Shown piece after piece: positions 1 to 8,589 of a stretch of DNA of 64,000 nucleotides (its first letter is position 1; every line of letters starts with the position of its first letter). The stretch is taken from contig CAXTIG010000021.1 in NCBI GenBank assembly GCA_964244295.1, positions 40,383 through 104,382 on the forward strand, read 5' to 3'. Origin of the DNA: JAJAZB01 sp964244295 (GTDB lineage Bacteria > Bacteroidota > Bacteroidia > Cytophagales > Spirosomataceae). Under the pieces are notes generated by a model. It saw nothing but the letters and a program-made list of their open reading frames with translations. It did not search any database and was not told where the DNA came from. The translations under genes were made by a program, and so were the position numbers.

Positions 1-1596
1 GGTCAGTTTTCCGCGCACGTTCAGCCGGGTGCCGGTGCCCGTGCTGACCTCGAACTGCGGCACGTTGAGCGCCGCCAGCGTGCCCGAAATCCGGGCGTTG
101 GCCCGCAGCACGGCGGTCTTGTTTTGGGCAAAAAATGGATTCGCCTCCAGCGCCGGAACCAAGTCGAGTACGTCGGCGACGGCCAGTTGGCTCTGGCGAA
201 GCCGCAGGGTGACGGCCACTTTTTTGGCAAAACGCGGCTGGGAAAGTTGCGCGAGCGAATCGAACCGCAGCGTGAGGCCGTCGCGGAGCAAGGTGCCGGT
301 TCGGCCCGCCGTGCCGGTTTGCAGCAGCAATTTTTCCACCGAAATCAAGCGCTCAGAATACAGCGCGTCGGCATCGAGGCGCTGGAGGACGAGGCCACTT
401 TTTTCGCGAAAACGCCCGCCCCGGAAGCTGCCCGAAATGCGTTCGGGCGAGTAACTCAGGTTGCGGGCGCTAAGGTTGAGGTCTTTCGCGTCAAGGTGGG
501 CGTAGTCGAGGCCCCGGCGCTGGGGGGCCTGGGCCTGATCGTCGAAGCGGAGGCGGTCGTTGGCCAGCGTGAGCGAGCCGATGCGGGCGCGCCAGCCGGG
601 ATTCTCAACCCCGACAGCGGGCGTAGCCCCTGTCAGCGGTTGAGACGAAGCGCCCCGACCCGGCTTGCCCGACCCGCTGACAGGGGCTACGCCCGCTGTC
701 AGGGGTTTAGCCGGGCGTTTTTCAAGCACCGCCGCGATGTCGGAATCCTTCAACTCCACCGAGCGCAGCACGATGTTCTGTTTCGCCAGCGAAAACGATT
801 CCGCCGCCAGCGCCAACCGCCCGACCGTGCCGTTGGTGTTAAATCCGGCCTCCTCGGTTACCACGTTCCAGCGGGTGCGGGCCAGCCGCCAGGTGCCGAG
901 TTGCAGGTCGAGCGTATCGGCGGGGTTCGCCGGTTTCGACCCTGTTTCGGCCACCGCTACGCCCTTGAACATCCGCAGGTTGACGCCCAGTCCGTTGACA
1001 AACACCGAATCGAGGTGGTAGCGCGAGCGGTCCACGTCCACCAGGCCGAACTGCGCCCGGAGGGTGTCCACGTAGGCACGCGTGTCGAGGCCCGTCACGT
1101 CGTCGTAGTAGCGGATGCGCACGTCGTTGAGGGCCAGGGCGTCGAGGCTCAGATCGAGCGGCGCGGCGGTCGTGTCCACGGGTTTAGGTTTACCCGTGTC
1201 GAAGGCGTTGATGAGAAACTGAAAATTGAAGGTCGTATCGGGCAGCCGCCGGTCGAGGTAGAGCCGGATTTTGGAAAGTTCGACCTGGTTGAGCGTGATT
1301 TTGCCCTGCACCAAATCGAGCATATCGAGGTCTACGCGCATCGTTTGGCCGGCCAGCAGCGTGTCGCCCTGGGGCGTTTGAAAATACACGTCTTCGAGCA
1401 ACACCCAGTCAGGAATCCGGTAGGCGATGCGACCGATGCGGAAGGGCGTTTTGAGCTTTTTCGCGAGGTAGTTGTTCGCCTGTTTCGTCACGAACCGTTC
1501 GCCCCAGGGCGTGGTAATCACCACGGCCACGAAGCCCAGCGCCAGAAGCACCAGCAGGAGAAGGATTCCCAGAAAACGAAGGAAGTATTTCAACAC
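1..1596 (-). CDS. TamB/AsmA-like translocation and assembly module protein, 3' end cut off by the window
   Basis: The protein is read from a GTG at 1596 (a TTG follows at 1593); an in-frame TAG lies just upstream and no ATG is available. It opens with one hydrophobic helix (residues about 3-25), then a threonine/proline break and repetitive beta-rich sequence full of leucine and aspartate. This matches AsmA/TamB proteins, which are anchored in the inner membrane, cross the periplasm and help move lipids or assemble outer-membrane proteins. At least 532 residues are present and the C-terminal DUF490-type part lies beyond base 1. Around residues 299-328 a palindromic repeat (613-700) is translated in frame as a Pro/Gly/Ala-rich linker. 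Family assignment is from overall pattern, not a signature motif. Confidence 0.75.
   Translation of the reverse strand, partial: MLKYFLRFLGILLLLVLLALGFVAVVITTPWGERFVTKQANNYLAKKLKTPFRIGRIAYRIPDWVLLEDVYFQTPQGDTLLAGQTMRVDLDMLDLVQGKITLNQVELSKIRLYLDRRLPDTTFNFQFLINAFDTGKPKPVDTTAAPLDLSLDALALNDVRIRYYDDVTGLDTRAYVDTLRAQFGLVDVDRSRYHLDSVFVNGLGVNLRMFKGVAVAETGSKPANPADTLDLQLGTWRLARTRWNVVTEEAGFNTNGTVGRLALAAESFSLAKQNIVLRSVELKDSDIAAVLEKRPAKPLTAGVAPVSGSGKPGRGASSQPLTGATPAVGVENPGWRARIGSLTLANDRLRFDDQAQAPQRRGLDYAHLDAKDLNLSARNLSYSPERISGSFRGGRFREKSGLVLQRLDADALYSERLISVEKLLLQTGTAGRTGTLLRDGLTLRFDSLAQLSQPRFAKKVAVTLRLRQSQLAVADVLDLVPALEANPFFAQNKTAVLRANARISGTLAALNVPQFEVSTGTGTRLNVRGKLT
613..700. repeat. REP-like palindrome inside the tamB-like reading frame
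   Basis: Bases 613-638 and 675-700 are perfect 26-base inverted copies around a 36-base loop. The ends read GACAGCG and CCCTGTCAGCGG, which also occur at the ends of the larger palindrome at 27864-28006, so the two look like members of one family. Here the element keeps the host frame open. Confidence 0.8.
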
Positions 1597-1659
1597 AAAA
1601 CGCAGTCGTGAGTCCCAAAGCTAGGCCAGATTAGCGCAGTTGCAAAAACCTTGCCTTTG

Positions 1660-1747
1660 GAGGATTGAGTGATTGAGGGAGGGAGTGATTGAGTGAGAAA
1701 AAATACACCCGCCTTTTCTCACTCAATCACTCCCTCACTCAATCCTC
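1660..1747. terminator. Long inverted repeat at the 3' end of the Ig-like protein gene
   Basis: The two arms (about 1660-1700 and 1714-1747) are near-complementary and built of repeated TGATTGAG/TGAGGGAG units. The minus-strand gene's stop codon (1739-1741) lies in the arm. It sits between two genes on the same strand, so a transcription terminator or mRNA-end hairpin is likely. Closely related sequence recurs at 60772-60852. Confidence 0.6.
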
Positions 1748-3289
1748 AAACCGGCTGTAGTCCTTGAAGGTTTTTTCCAGCCGGGCATCGGTGGCTTTGT
1801 GCTTTTGCTGCCAGCCCGCGTCGAGTTCGAGGGCTACCAGGCCGCTCACGTTCATGGTCGACACGAAATCGTCGAGGTCGCGGGCGAAATCCTGCTTCCG
1901 CCGGGCCGATTTGAGGTTGTACTTCCGGGCGAAAATGTCGCCCTTCGTTTGCAACTCGTTCTTTTTTTGAATCACGTAGTTGAGCCGGTCGAGGACGTCC
2001 TTGATCGATTTCCCGATCACCTCCGTAGCTTCGAGCGTACCCACCGTCAGCACGGTGGTGCCGCCGATGGTCGAAAACAGCTTGGAGCGGTTGGGGTCGC
2101 TTGCCACCACCGGGGCCAGGCCGGTCATGGCCCCCATGCCCGCGTTGACAATCGAGCGATGGCGCTTGCCTTTCCGGGCGCGGTTGTAGGTGTGCTTTAG
2201 GATTTCCTGTTTTTCATCCAGTTGTTCGATGAGTTCCCAGGCCCGGACCAACCCCGTGCGGTACACGTTGAAAAGCTGGAGGTCTTTTTCCCGTTCGTTG
2301 ACCGTGTTCATTACCGTAATCGCCACCTTCTGCTCATCGCGTTTCCCGGTTTTGTCGAGTACGAAAAACGTGAGGGTAAACGCCAGCGAATCGAGCGGAT
2401 CCGTGACGAATCCATAGCCCGGTTGCCAGGTAAATTCGTACTGGGTGTTGGCGTTGCGCTTCAGGGCGGCGCGGGGCACGTTGGGGTTGTCCGAGAGGAA
2501 GCCCATCGTTTCGAGGTCGCCCTCGCCGTTGGGATCGTTGAGGTAAAAAGCCAGGTTGATGGTGGCGTTTTCCCGCACTTTCAACTGCTGGATGTTGGGC
2601 ACCACCGAGAGTTCCGGGGGTAAATCCTGTTGGGTTACGTCGAGTTTCATCCGGCCCTTCGTGCGGGTTTTGGCGGGTTGGTCTTCCACCCAAAATTCTA
2701 ACCACATCGGATTGGCCTTCAAGCGGTTAAATTGCGTCAACGAAGGTTTCCAGGTGAGTTCGCCCTGCGCCGAGAGTTTGGCCCCTTCGGGCATTTGGTC
2801 GGGAATGGGGATAAACACGATGGGGTCTTTGTCTTCGTCGAGTACCACGTTGGCGTCGATCTGGCAGTTGTTGAGCGTGTTGTACTGCACGTAACAGGGC
2901 TTCAGTTCACCCGCTTTGGGGGCGCGGTTCACGTGCAACACCCGGAATTCCACGGGGCGGGTCACGCGCTGCCCGCCGGGGGTGCGGGCCTCGAACACCA
3001 CCTGGATGAGCTTGCTGCCCGTTACCCGATCCACGAGAGTGTAGTCGGGCGTCCAGGAAAAGTCGCCGAGCGAGTCGAGGCGCATCCCCTCCAGTTTTCC
3101 GTCGAGCAGGGCGAATGTCGCGATGCGAGCGCTATCGCCGGAGGCTTGCACCGAAAATTGAATGGGTTTGCCTTCCTCCACGACGTTCCAGGCCTGACTT
3201 TCGGGAAATTTTAACAACAACGACTGGCCCAGCGCGGGCAGGGTTGTGGTCAGAACCAGCAAGAGTAGGATAAAAGCGGGTTTTGGCAT
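1739..3289 (-). CDS. Secreted protein with tandem Ig/cadherin-like domains and a helical C-terminus
   Basis: 516 residues. A clear signal peptide (hydrophobic stretch at 5-20, ending Ala-Leu-Gly-Gln) leads into about three beta-sandwich repeats (20-330). These show the recurring pattern of Thr-Trp-x-Pro near a strand end (for example FSWTPDY, LTWKPSL, FTWQPGY) that is typical of putative-Ig domains in Bacteroidota surface proteins. Residues 340-516 are different: charged, helical, with a Gly/Thr/Val-rich hydrophobic patch around 385-430. No enzyme motif is visible. It probably acts at the cell surface or in the periplasm; function unknown. Its gene directly precedes the tamB-like gene on the same strand, separated by a long hairpin. 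Confidence 0.7.
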   Translation of the reverse strand: MPKPAFILLLLVLTTTLPALGQSLLLKFPESQAWNVVEEGKPIQFSVQASGDSARIATFALLDGKLEGMRLDSLGDFSWTPDYTLVDRVTGSKLIQVVFEARTPGGQRVTRPVEFRVLHVNRAPKAGELKPCYVQYNTLNNCQIDANVVLDEDKDPIVFIPIPDQMPEGAKLSAQGELTWKPSLTQFNRLKANPMWLEFWVEDQPAKTRTKGRMKLDVTQQDLPPELSVVPNIQQLKVRENATINLAFYLNDPNGEGDLETMGFLSDNPNVPRAALKRNANTQYEFTWQPGYGFVTDPLDSLAFTLTFFVLDKTGKRDEQKVAITVMNTVNEREKDLQLFNVYRTGLVRAWELIEQLDEKQEILKHTYNRARKGKRHRSIVNAGMGAMTGLAPVVASDPNRSKLFSTIGGTTVLTVGTLEATEVIGKSIKDVLDRLNYVIQKKNELQTKGDIFARKYNLKSARRKQDFARDLDDFVSTMNVSGLVALELDAGWQQKHKATDARLEKTFKDYSRFED

Positions 3290-3772
3290 CGGGTAGCGTG
3301 TTTCAGACTTGCCATTCAGCGCTGCGTTTGGCGGGCCTTTCCATTCAGTACATACGACAAAAAGCCGTTTCTATTGTAAAAACAGGGTTCCAAAACCGAT
3401 TGGCAAGCCCCACAAAGGTAGCCGTCAAACGGGTTCGTTGCCCAATCTGATTTATGATTTTTCCTCAAACGCGGGTCGCTACCGTACGACAGGCGGTAAA
3501 CTGGAAAGCGCCAATTTGCTGGTACCAGAAAAGCCTTGTGAAGGAGAATCAGACGTTGAAAAAAGGCCGGAAAAATGGAAATTGGGCTAGGCGGGCCGTA
3601 TGGCCCACACCTCCACCTCGGCCCGCGCTGGCACGGCGCGCGGATTCGGCCCGGTTTGCTGCTGATCGACCCGTCAGAATTGCCAATGGTGCAACCCTGA
3701 CAGCGCGTTCCAAAAGGCTGAGATTTCAATTCAACGTTTTTTTACGAAGTTGCGGGGAAACTCAACCCGACC
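3290..3772. other. 483-base intergenic region with a REP-like fragment
   Basis: This gap between two divergent genes holds no convincing gene; the short open frames in it lack codon bias or a family match. Bases 3691-3712 resemble the outer end of the 27864-28006 palindrome (GCAACCCTGACAGCGCGTTCC against GCAACCCGGACAGCGCCGTTCC), so it may be a degraded half element. It must also carry the promoters of both flanking genes. Confidence 0.5.
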
Positions 3773-4129
3773 ATGAATCGATTTTTAAGCTGCGTCGGCC
3801 TGCTGCTGGCCCTTGCCGGCCCTGCCTTCGCCCAAACCGTCACCCCTGATTCCCTCGCCCAGTTCCGGACCCAAATCGACTCCCTCGACCGGCAAGTGAT
3901 TCAATTGCTCGGCCAGCGCATGGACGTTGTCCGGCGGGTTGGAGCGTACAAAGCCCGGCGGAACATGGCTGTGGTGCAACCCGCCCGCTTCGAGGCCATT
4001 GTAAAGAAAAATGTACTCCTGGGCGCGCAAAGCGGCCTTTCCGAAACGTTCATCACCGAACTCATGCACGCCATCCACACCGAGAGCATCGGGCAGCAGG
4101 AACGGCTTCAACCAGTGGTAAAAAAATAG
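3773..4129 (+). CDS. Secreted chorismate mutase, AroQ fold
   Basis: 118 residues: a signal peptide (1-20, ending Ala-Phe-Ala-Gln) followed by a single chorismate mutase type II domain of about 95 residues. Visible family features are the first helix with R-x-x-I-D-x-L-D (about 32-39), then LLGQRMDVVRRVGAYK, in which the Arg and Lys correspond to substrate-binding residues, and the downstream helix with ELMHAIHTES. The enzyme converts chorismate to prephenate. Most AroQ enzymes are cytoplasmic; the signal peptide puts this one in the periplasm, as in the exported forms known from some proteobacteria and mycobacteria. No other aromatic gene is adjacent, though aroB lies about 52 kb away. Confidence 0.85.
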   Translation: MNRFLSCVGLLLALAGPAFAQTVTPDSLAQFRTQIDSLDRQVIQLLGQRMDVVRRVGAYKARRNMAVVQPARFEAIVKKNVLLGAQSGLSETFITELMHAIHTESIGQQERLQPVVKK

Positions 4130-4175
4130 CCCCGGCGTTCTGACGAAGCCGGGGCCAAAACGTGCCAATGCAAGC

Positions 4176-4790
4176 TCAATCCCTCGGAAACCCGAACGTC
4201 ACGCCCACGTTGAGGGCGTAAAACTTGTTTGGATTTTCAAAGTTGACGTTGTTCGTTGAACCCGTGCTGGCGCTGCCCCCATCGTTGCTGAATATCAGGT
4301 GGTAATTGCCTTCGGCGAACAGGCCGACGTTGCCCAGCGCAAACGCCAGTCCGAGTTTAGGCGTGACTCCGAAACGCGTGTTGCTTTGGTTGAAAAGTTC
4401 GTTGCCATTGAATTCCACCCGGTACCCGATGATGTAGGCCCCGGTTTCGACGCCGATGTACGGGCGCACGGCACCGGTGGCCAGGTATAAATCGAGCACG
4501 CCGGTGATGGGCACGAGGTAGCCGTTGCCCCGCAGGGTCTGGTTGCCCGCGCTGGCTACGTCGTTGCTCAGGCCAATGAATTTGGCGGCTCCGCCAATGG
4601 CGACGTTCGGCCCCAGAAACACCTTCAAGGCGGCCCCGATGCCGGGTTTCAGGTTGGCGTTGTCGAGGGTGCTGCTGGCCAGGGTACCGTGGATACTCAA
4701 GCCCACTTGGGCCTGGGAAGCAGTGCCCGAAGCCCCCCAAAGCAGGGCGAGCAAAAGCAGCGGGGCGGAAAACGTGCGGACGAATTTCAT
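4176..4790 (-). CDS. Outer-membrane beta-barrel protein
   Basis: 204 residues from the ATG at 4790; an upstream in-frame Met (4829) would place sequence in front of the signal peptide and is not favoured. The signal peptide (1-27) ends near Ala-Ser-Gln-Ala-Gln. The mature part shows alternating hydrophobic strands with Gly/Asn turns (for example VAIGGAAKFIGL, AVRPYIGVETGAYIIGYRV, LGLAFALGNVGLFAEGNY) and a final strand ending in Phe-Gly-Phe-Pro. This is the layout of eight-stranded OmpA/OmpW-like barrels common in Bacteroidota. Its ligand or role is unknown. Confidence 0.75.
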   Translation of the reverse strand: MKFVRTFSAPLLLLALLWGASGTASQAQVGLSIHGTLASSTLDNANLKPGIGAALKVFLGPNVAIGGAAKFIGLSNDVASAGNQTLRGNGYLVPITGVLDLYLATGAVRPYIGVETGAYIIGYRVEFNGNELFNQSNTRFGVTPKLGLAFALGNVGLFAEGNYHLIFSNDGGSASTGSTNNVNFENPNKFYALNVGVTFGFPRD

Positions 4791-4893
4791 GACGTGTGAA
4801 GTTGGTTGATGAAAAAGGCGGGGTAGCAATTCCCATTCCCCAACTCCCCGTCACCTCTGGTCCGACCGACATTGCCCAAACTTGCCGCCCCGG

Positions 4894-5154
4894 TCAGTGG
4901 GTTGAATTTTCCGAAAGCTCATCGAGCGACTGCCGGTACTGCACACAACCCCGCAGGAATTCCGACCAGGGCGGCACATCGGGCAGCGGGTCGCTGCGGT
5001 CGGGGAGCAGGCCCCACAGGGCGGGGTGGTGCCAGCACAGGTTATGGCCGGTGCTGTCGCGGTGCTGACGAATGCCCGCCCGCAGTTTTTTCACTTCTAC
5101 CATCAATTCGTCGCGGGTCAGGCCCGGCAAATCGGAGTCCAGGGAGGGTTCCAT
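4894..5154 (-). CDS. Small conserved hypothetical protein
   Basis: 86 residues from the ATG at 5154; an upstream in-frame start at 5202 adds 16 residues that do not look like part of the family. The N-terminal helix (ELMVEVKKLRAGIRQHRD) and the segment with C-W-H-H-P-x-L-W are recognisable as a widespread small bacterial family of unknown function. The His and Cys residues could bind metal, but that is a guess. There is no signal peptide. The gene is divergent from the MFS transporter gene with 121 bases between them. Confidence 0.65.
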   Translation of the reverse strand: MEPSLDSDLPGLTRDELMVEVKKLRAGIRQHRDSTGHNLCWHHPALWGLLPDRSDPLPDVPPWSEFLRGCVQYRQSLDELSENSTH

Positions 5155-5275
5155 AAAAAAGTTTCGGCGTAGTGGCAAAAGAATCGTACCTCCCAACCCC
5201 ATCCGGCGGGGTTTCTTCGGAATGCCGGGCTAATCACGTTATTTTACCGGCGAACTCCTTTTTCGTCGGCTCTCC

Positions 5276-6517
5276 ATGCTCACCACCAATCCCACTTCCA
5301 CACCCACCAAAATTTCCCGCTCCGCCGCCCTACTCATCGCCGTGGCCGCCCTGGGCTACTTCGTCGACGTGTACGACCTGATTCTTTTCGGCGTGGTGCG
5401 CGGACCGAGCCTGAAAAGCCTCGGTCTTTCCGACGCCGAGGTGCTGACCCAGGGCCTGCGCCTGTTCGATTTTCAAATGGGGGGGATGCTCCTCGGCGGA
5501 ATTTTGTGGGGAATTCTGGGCGACCGGCGGGGACGCAAGTCGGTGCTTTTTGGCTCGATTCTGCTCTACTCAGCGGCCAATTTGCTCAACGGCTTCGTCA
5601 GCGACCTCAACCTGTACGCGCTGCTGCGCTTCTTGGCGGGCATCGGCCTGGCGGGCGAATTGGGCGCGGGCGTAACGCTGGTGAACGAAACGTTGCCCAA
5701 AGAAAAACGCAGCTACGGCTCGCTGCTCATCGCGGGCGTGGGAGCCATGGGCGGGGTCGCCGCCGCCACCGTCGGCGGGATGACCGACTGGCGCACGGCC
5801 TACTTCATTGGCGGCGGCATGGGGCTGGCACTGTTGCTGTTGCGGGTGGGCACCTACGAGTCGGCGTTGTTTCAACGGGCCGAGAAAGGCAACGTCGCGC
5901 GGGGCAATTTTCTGAGCCTTTTCACCGACCGCCGCCGCTTCGTCACCTATTTTTATTGCATCCTCATCGGCATCCCGATTTGGTACGTGGTGGGCATTTT
6001 GGTGCTGTTTTCACCCGAACTGGGCAAGGCCGTGGGCGTCGAAGGGCCGGTAAAAGCCGGGCAGGCGATCATGCTGGGCTACGTGGGGCTTTCCCTCGGC
6101 GACATCGCCTGCGGGCTGCTGAGCCACGGACTGCGCAGCCGCAAAAAAGCGATTTACCTGTTCATTCTCCTGACTGCCCTGGCCTCGGCGCTGTACCTGA
6201 CTTACGGCGGCTTCAGCCCCGGCCAATACGCCTGGATGTGCCTGGCGCTGGGGTTTTTCGCGGGCTACTGGGCCATGTTCATCACCATGTCGTCCGAGCA
6301 ATTCGGCACCAACCTCCGGGCCACCGTCACCACCACCGTGCCCAACTTCGTGCGCGGGGCGGTGATTCCCATCACCTGGGGCTTTCGCGCGCTAGCCCCC
6401 TCGACGGGGTTGGCCACCAGCGCCTTGCTGGTTGGCGGCATCTGCCTGGCCCTGGCCTTTTTCGCCACCACGCAGTTGGAAGAGAGTTTTGGGAAGGATT
6501 TGAATTTTGTCGAGTGA
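5276..6517 (+). CDS. Major facilitator superfamily transporter
   Basis: 413 residues with about twelve hydrophobic segments. The loop between helices 2 and 3 carries the superfamily signature GDRRGRK (residues 82-88), followed by a glycine-rich helix (FLAGIGLAGELGAGVTLVNETLP) typical of the metabolite:H+ symporter branch. A second half with a similar pattern (LRSRKK loop) follows. It should move a small organic solute across the inner membrane; the substrate cannot be told from sequence. The start at 5276 leaves a short cytoplasmic tail rich in Thr. The stop lies inside the long inverted repeat shared with the convergent DUF2911 gene. Confidence 0.85.
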   Translation: MLTTNPTSTPTKISRSAALLIAVAALGYFVDVYDLILFGVVRGPSLKSLGLSDAEVLTQGLRLFDFQMGGMLLGGILWGILGDRRGRKSVLFGSILLYSAANLLNGFVSDLNLYALLRFLAGIGLAGELGAGVTLVNETLPKEKRSYGSLLIAGVGAMGGVAAATVGGMTDWRTAYFIGGGMGLALLLLRVGTYESALFQRAEKGNVARGNFLSLFTDRRRFVTYFYCILIGIPIWYVVGILVLFSPELGKAVGVEGPVKAGQAIMLGYVGLSLGDIACGLLSHGLRSRKKAIYLFILLTALASALYLTYGGFSPGQYAWMCLALGFFAGYWAMFITMSSEQFGTNLRATVTTTVPNFVRGAVIPITWGFRALAPSTGLATSALLVGGICLALAFFATTQLEESFGKDLNFVE

Positions 6518-6591
6518 GAAGTAAAAAGTGAGCGGTGAGACGTAAAGACAGTCGTGCCTTTACGTCTCACCGCTCACTTTTTACTTCTCAC
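6514..6591. terminator. Perfect 34-base inverted repeat between convergent genes
   Basis: Bases 6514-6547 and 6558-6591 are exact inverted copies with a 10-base loop. The arms are purine-rich on one strand (GTGAGAAGTAAAAAGTGAG) and lack a classical U-tail. The element fills the whole gap between the MFS gene and the DUF2911 gene, so it can serve both strands as a terminator. Confidence 0.75.
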
Positions 6592-7107
6592 TTACTTCAC
6601 CTTAAAATCCGCCTGGGCATCGGCCCAGGCGAGCATCACGTTGCCTTTGGGGGAGATGTCGACGGTGAATTTTTCATGAAATTCCTTTGCCTTTTTGGCG
6701 GGCACCGTTACCCGCAACACGTCTTCGTCCTGCTTGTAGCTGAAGGCCCCCCACTTGATGGTTTTGTTCAAAATAATCGTCCAGTCTTTTTCGCCGGGAA
6801 TCGTAAACAAAGCGTAGCGGCCTTTGGGCACGTCTTTGCCTTCCAGTTTCACGTCTTCCGAAAATTCGATGGCGGTGGTTTCATTGGCTCCCGTGCGCCA
6901 AACCTGGCCGTAGGGGGCAACTTTACCGGCAGCATCCCACACGTTGCGGCCTTTCACCGAGGGCTGGCCGTAGTCGATGGTGATGGTTTTGCTGCCCACG
7001 GTTTGTTTGGCCTGGGCGGGCGGGCTGGGGCGTTGGGCCTTGTCGGCCTGGGCCGAGGCGGTCAGGCTGACGAAAAGCAGGGCAGAAAAAACAAGCATCT
7101 TGCGCAT
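6592..7107 (-). CDS. DUF2911 domain secreted protein
   Basis: 171 residues: a signal peptide (1-20, ending Ala-Ser-Ala-Gln) and one DUF2911 domain. Conserved features are ITIDYGQPSVKGR near the start, VWRTGANETT in the middle, and the block GRYALFTIPGEKDWTIILNK that ends with WGAFSY. DUF2911 proteins are small exported beta-sandwich proteins, nearly confined to Bacteroidota and relatives, with unknown function. Length is normal for the family. It is followed on the same strand, further upstream in the genome, by the LamG-like secreted protein gene (77 bases apart), and the two may be cotranscribed. Confidence 0.85.
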   Translation of the reverse strand: MRKMLVFSALLFVSLTASAQADKAQRPSPPAQAKQTVGSKTITIDYGQPSVKGRNVWDAAGKVAPYGQVWRTGANETTAIEFSEDVKLEGKDVPKGRYALFTIPGEKDWTIILNKTIKWGAFSYKQDEDVLRVTVPAKKAKEFHEKFTVDISPKGNVMLAWADAQADFKVK

Positions 7108-7183
7108 GAACTTGGGTGGTTTAGGTTGAAAAACAAAGCACGTAAAAAAAGACGGAAGTTGGTACGAATGCGTGGTTCAACGG

Positions 7184-8338
7184 TCAGGGTTGCTCGATGC
7201 CCTCCAGACTTTCCAGCCGGGCCACCAGCCCCCAGCCGTAGAAATTGTTGGCCACGCCCACGAGCAGTTCGTTGTCGCCCGTTTTGAGGGGCAGCGGAAA
7301 GGCGGCGTTTTCGATGGAAATCCGCCCGTCGGGTGTTTTTCTCATGTTTTGTGGATACAGGTTTTTGTCCACAAACACGGGTTGGCCGTTCACGAACACC
7401 CACACTTCGTCGCTGAAGCCCAGCCGCAGGAGCGGTTTCTGGTTGCTTGCCGAACGGAAGTTGGTTTTCAGCCACACCACCCGGCGTTGATTCTGGCTGT
7501 TGCCAAATTTCCGGCTCAGGTTGATAAGTCCCCGGCGTTCCGCCTCAATTTTTTGAAACGGCTGATCGGGTTTAGACACGTTGGCCCCCGTCAACTCGCT
7601 ACCCGTGGGCAGGGCCACCGGCTCCGACACCAACCAGTTGCGCAGGTAACGGGCATCGTGGTTGGTCAGGTCGGGCGCGGCGTAGGGGGCCAGGCCCTCG
7701 ATTTCGCCGGGCTTCACCACCACGTTGGCCAGGATGCATTGCCCGTCGAAGGCCAGGCCGCCCTCGGTGGCATCCGCCTCCAGCCGGGGAATTTCCAAGA
7801 CGGGTTGGGTTAGATCATTGACGTACACCCGCATCTGGTAGCCGGAAATGACCAGTTTTACGTGGTTCCAATCCCCAGCTTTGAGGCGGGCCGGGGCCTG
7901 GAAGGGGTCGAATAAATCCCAGAGGTTTACGCCGTCGACGATGGGGGCGTACTGCACGGCGTCGTTGGCCTGCGGTTGGCCGAGGCGGTTTCGCAGGTAA
8001 AAAATTTCCTGGGTCTTGTCGTCTTTTCGCCGAAAATACACGCTCCACGAAGGCGGGGCCAGCGGCTCTACGTCGTACTCGATGGTGCCGTTGGCGAAGG
8101 TAAGGTCTTTGGCGACCACCGGCCCGGCGTTGGGCAGCAATTTCATCGCCCGGATACCCCGGTGTTCGAGAAATTCGACCTTCCCCGGCTGAAATACCCA
8201 TCGCTCCGGCGTGAGCGGAATCGACAGCGGCGCGGCGACCGGCGGGGCGGGTGCGGTCGCTGTTCTCCCTTTTTTCTGGGCAAAACACACGACGGAAAAG
8301 AAGCCAAAGGCGAGAAGAATCAGCAATATTTTTTTCAT
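7184..8338 (-). CDS. Secreted LamG/DUF1080-like protein
   Basis: 384 residues from the ATG at 8338, which begins a good signal peptide (MKKILLILLAFGFFSVVCFA); the reading frame is open upstream but that part is not signal-like. Residues 40-220 resemble a concanavalin-like jelly roll of the 3-keto-disaccharide hydrolase/LamG type (GTIEYDVEP, SVYFRRKD, GDWNHVKLVISGYQMRVYVND). Residues 260-384 form a second beta domain that ends in GDNELLVGVANNFYGWG, the style of a carbohydrate-binding jelly roll. It may bind or process glycans outside the cell. It is divergent from an HTH/transmembrane regulator gene whose own C-terminal half has a similar fold. Confidence 0.65.
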   Translation of the reverse strand: MKKILLILLAFGFFSVVCFAQKKGRTATAPAPPVAAPLSIPLTPERWVFQPGKVEFLEHRGIRAMKLLPNAGPVVAKDLTFANGTIEYDVEPLAPPSWSVYFRRKDDKTQEIFYLRNRLGQPQANDAVQYAPIVDGVNLWDLFDPFQAPARLKAGDWNHVKLVISGYQMRVYVNDLTQPVLEIPRLEADATEGGLAFDGQCILANVVVKPGEIEGLAPYAAPDLTNHDARYLRNWLVSEPVALPTGSELTGANVSKPDQPFQKIEAERRGLINLSRKFGNSQNQRRVVWLKTNFRSASNQKPLLRLGFSDEVWVFVNGQPVFVDKNLYPQNMRKTPDGRISIENAAFPLPLKTGDNELLVGVANNFYGWGLVARLESLEGIEQP

Positions 8339-8589
8339 GTGAAAGGACAGGTAAGTTCTCCAACCAGGCCGGATGGGTGGAATTTTTTGGGTAGTAGTGG
8401 CGATGAAGTCCCGATGGCTAAGGGAAGTTTTCATGAAGAACAGGTTCTGATCAGGCGGTTGAGTTTTCGGCGGACGTATCCAACCTTTGGACGTTTGAAA
8501 ATTCCGCCCCAAACTTGCCTTCCGAAACCGCAAACCGGGTTTTCAAAGTCGGTTCAAGTTTGTTCAACCTCGTTTCACGCTGAAAACCA

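Noticed and set aside
124..1611. 495-codon plus-strand open frame
   Set aside because: It lies opposite the tamB-like gene; its composition is Arg/Gly/Val-rich shadow sequence with no domain pattern. The minus strand has a membrane helix and a coherent beta protein.
3309..3590. 93-codon frame in the 3290-3772 gap
   Set aside because: No codon bias, family or promoter; it overlaps an opposing open frame of the same quality.
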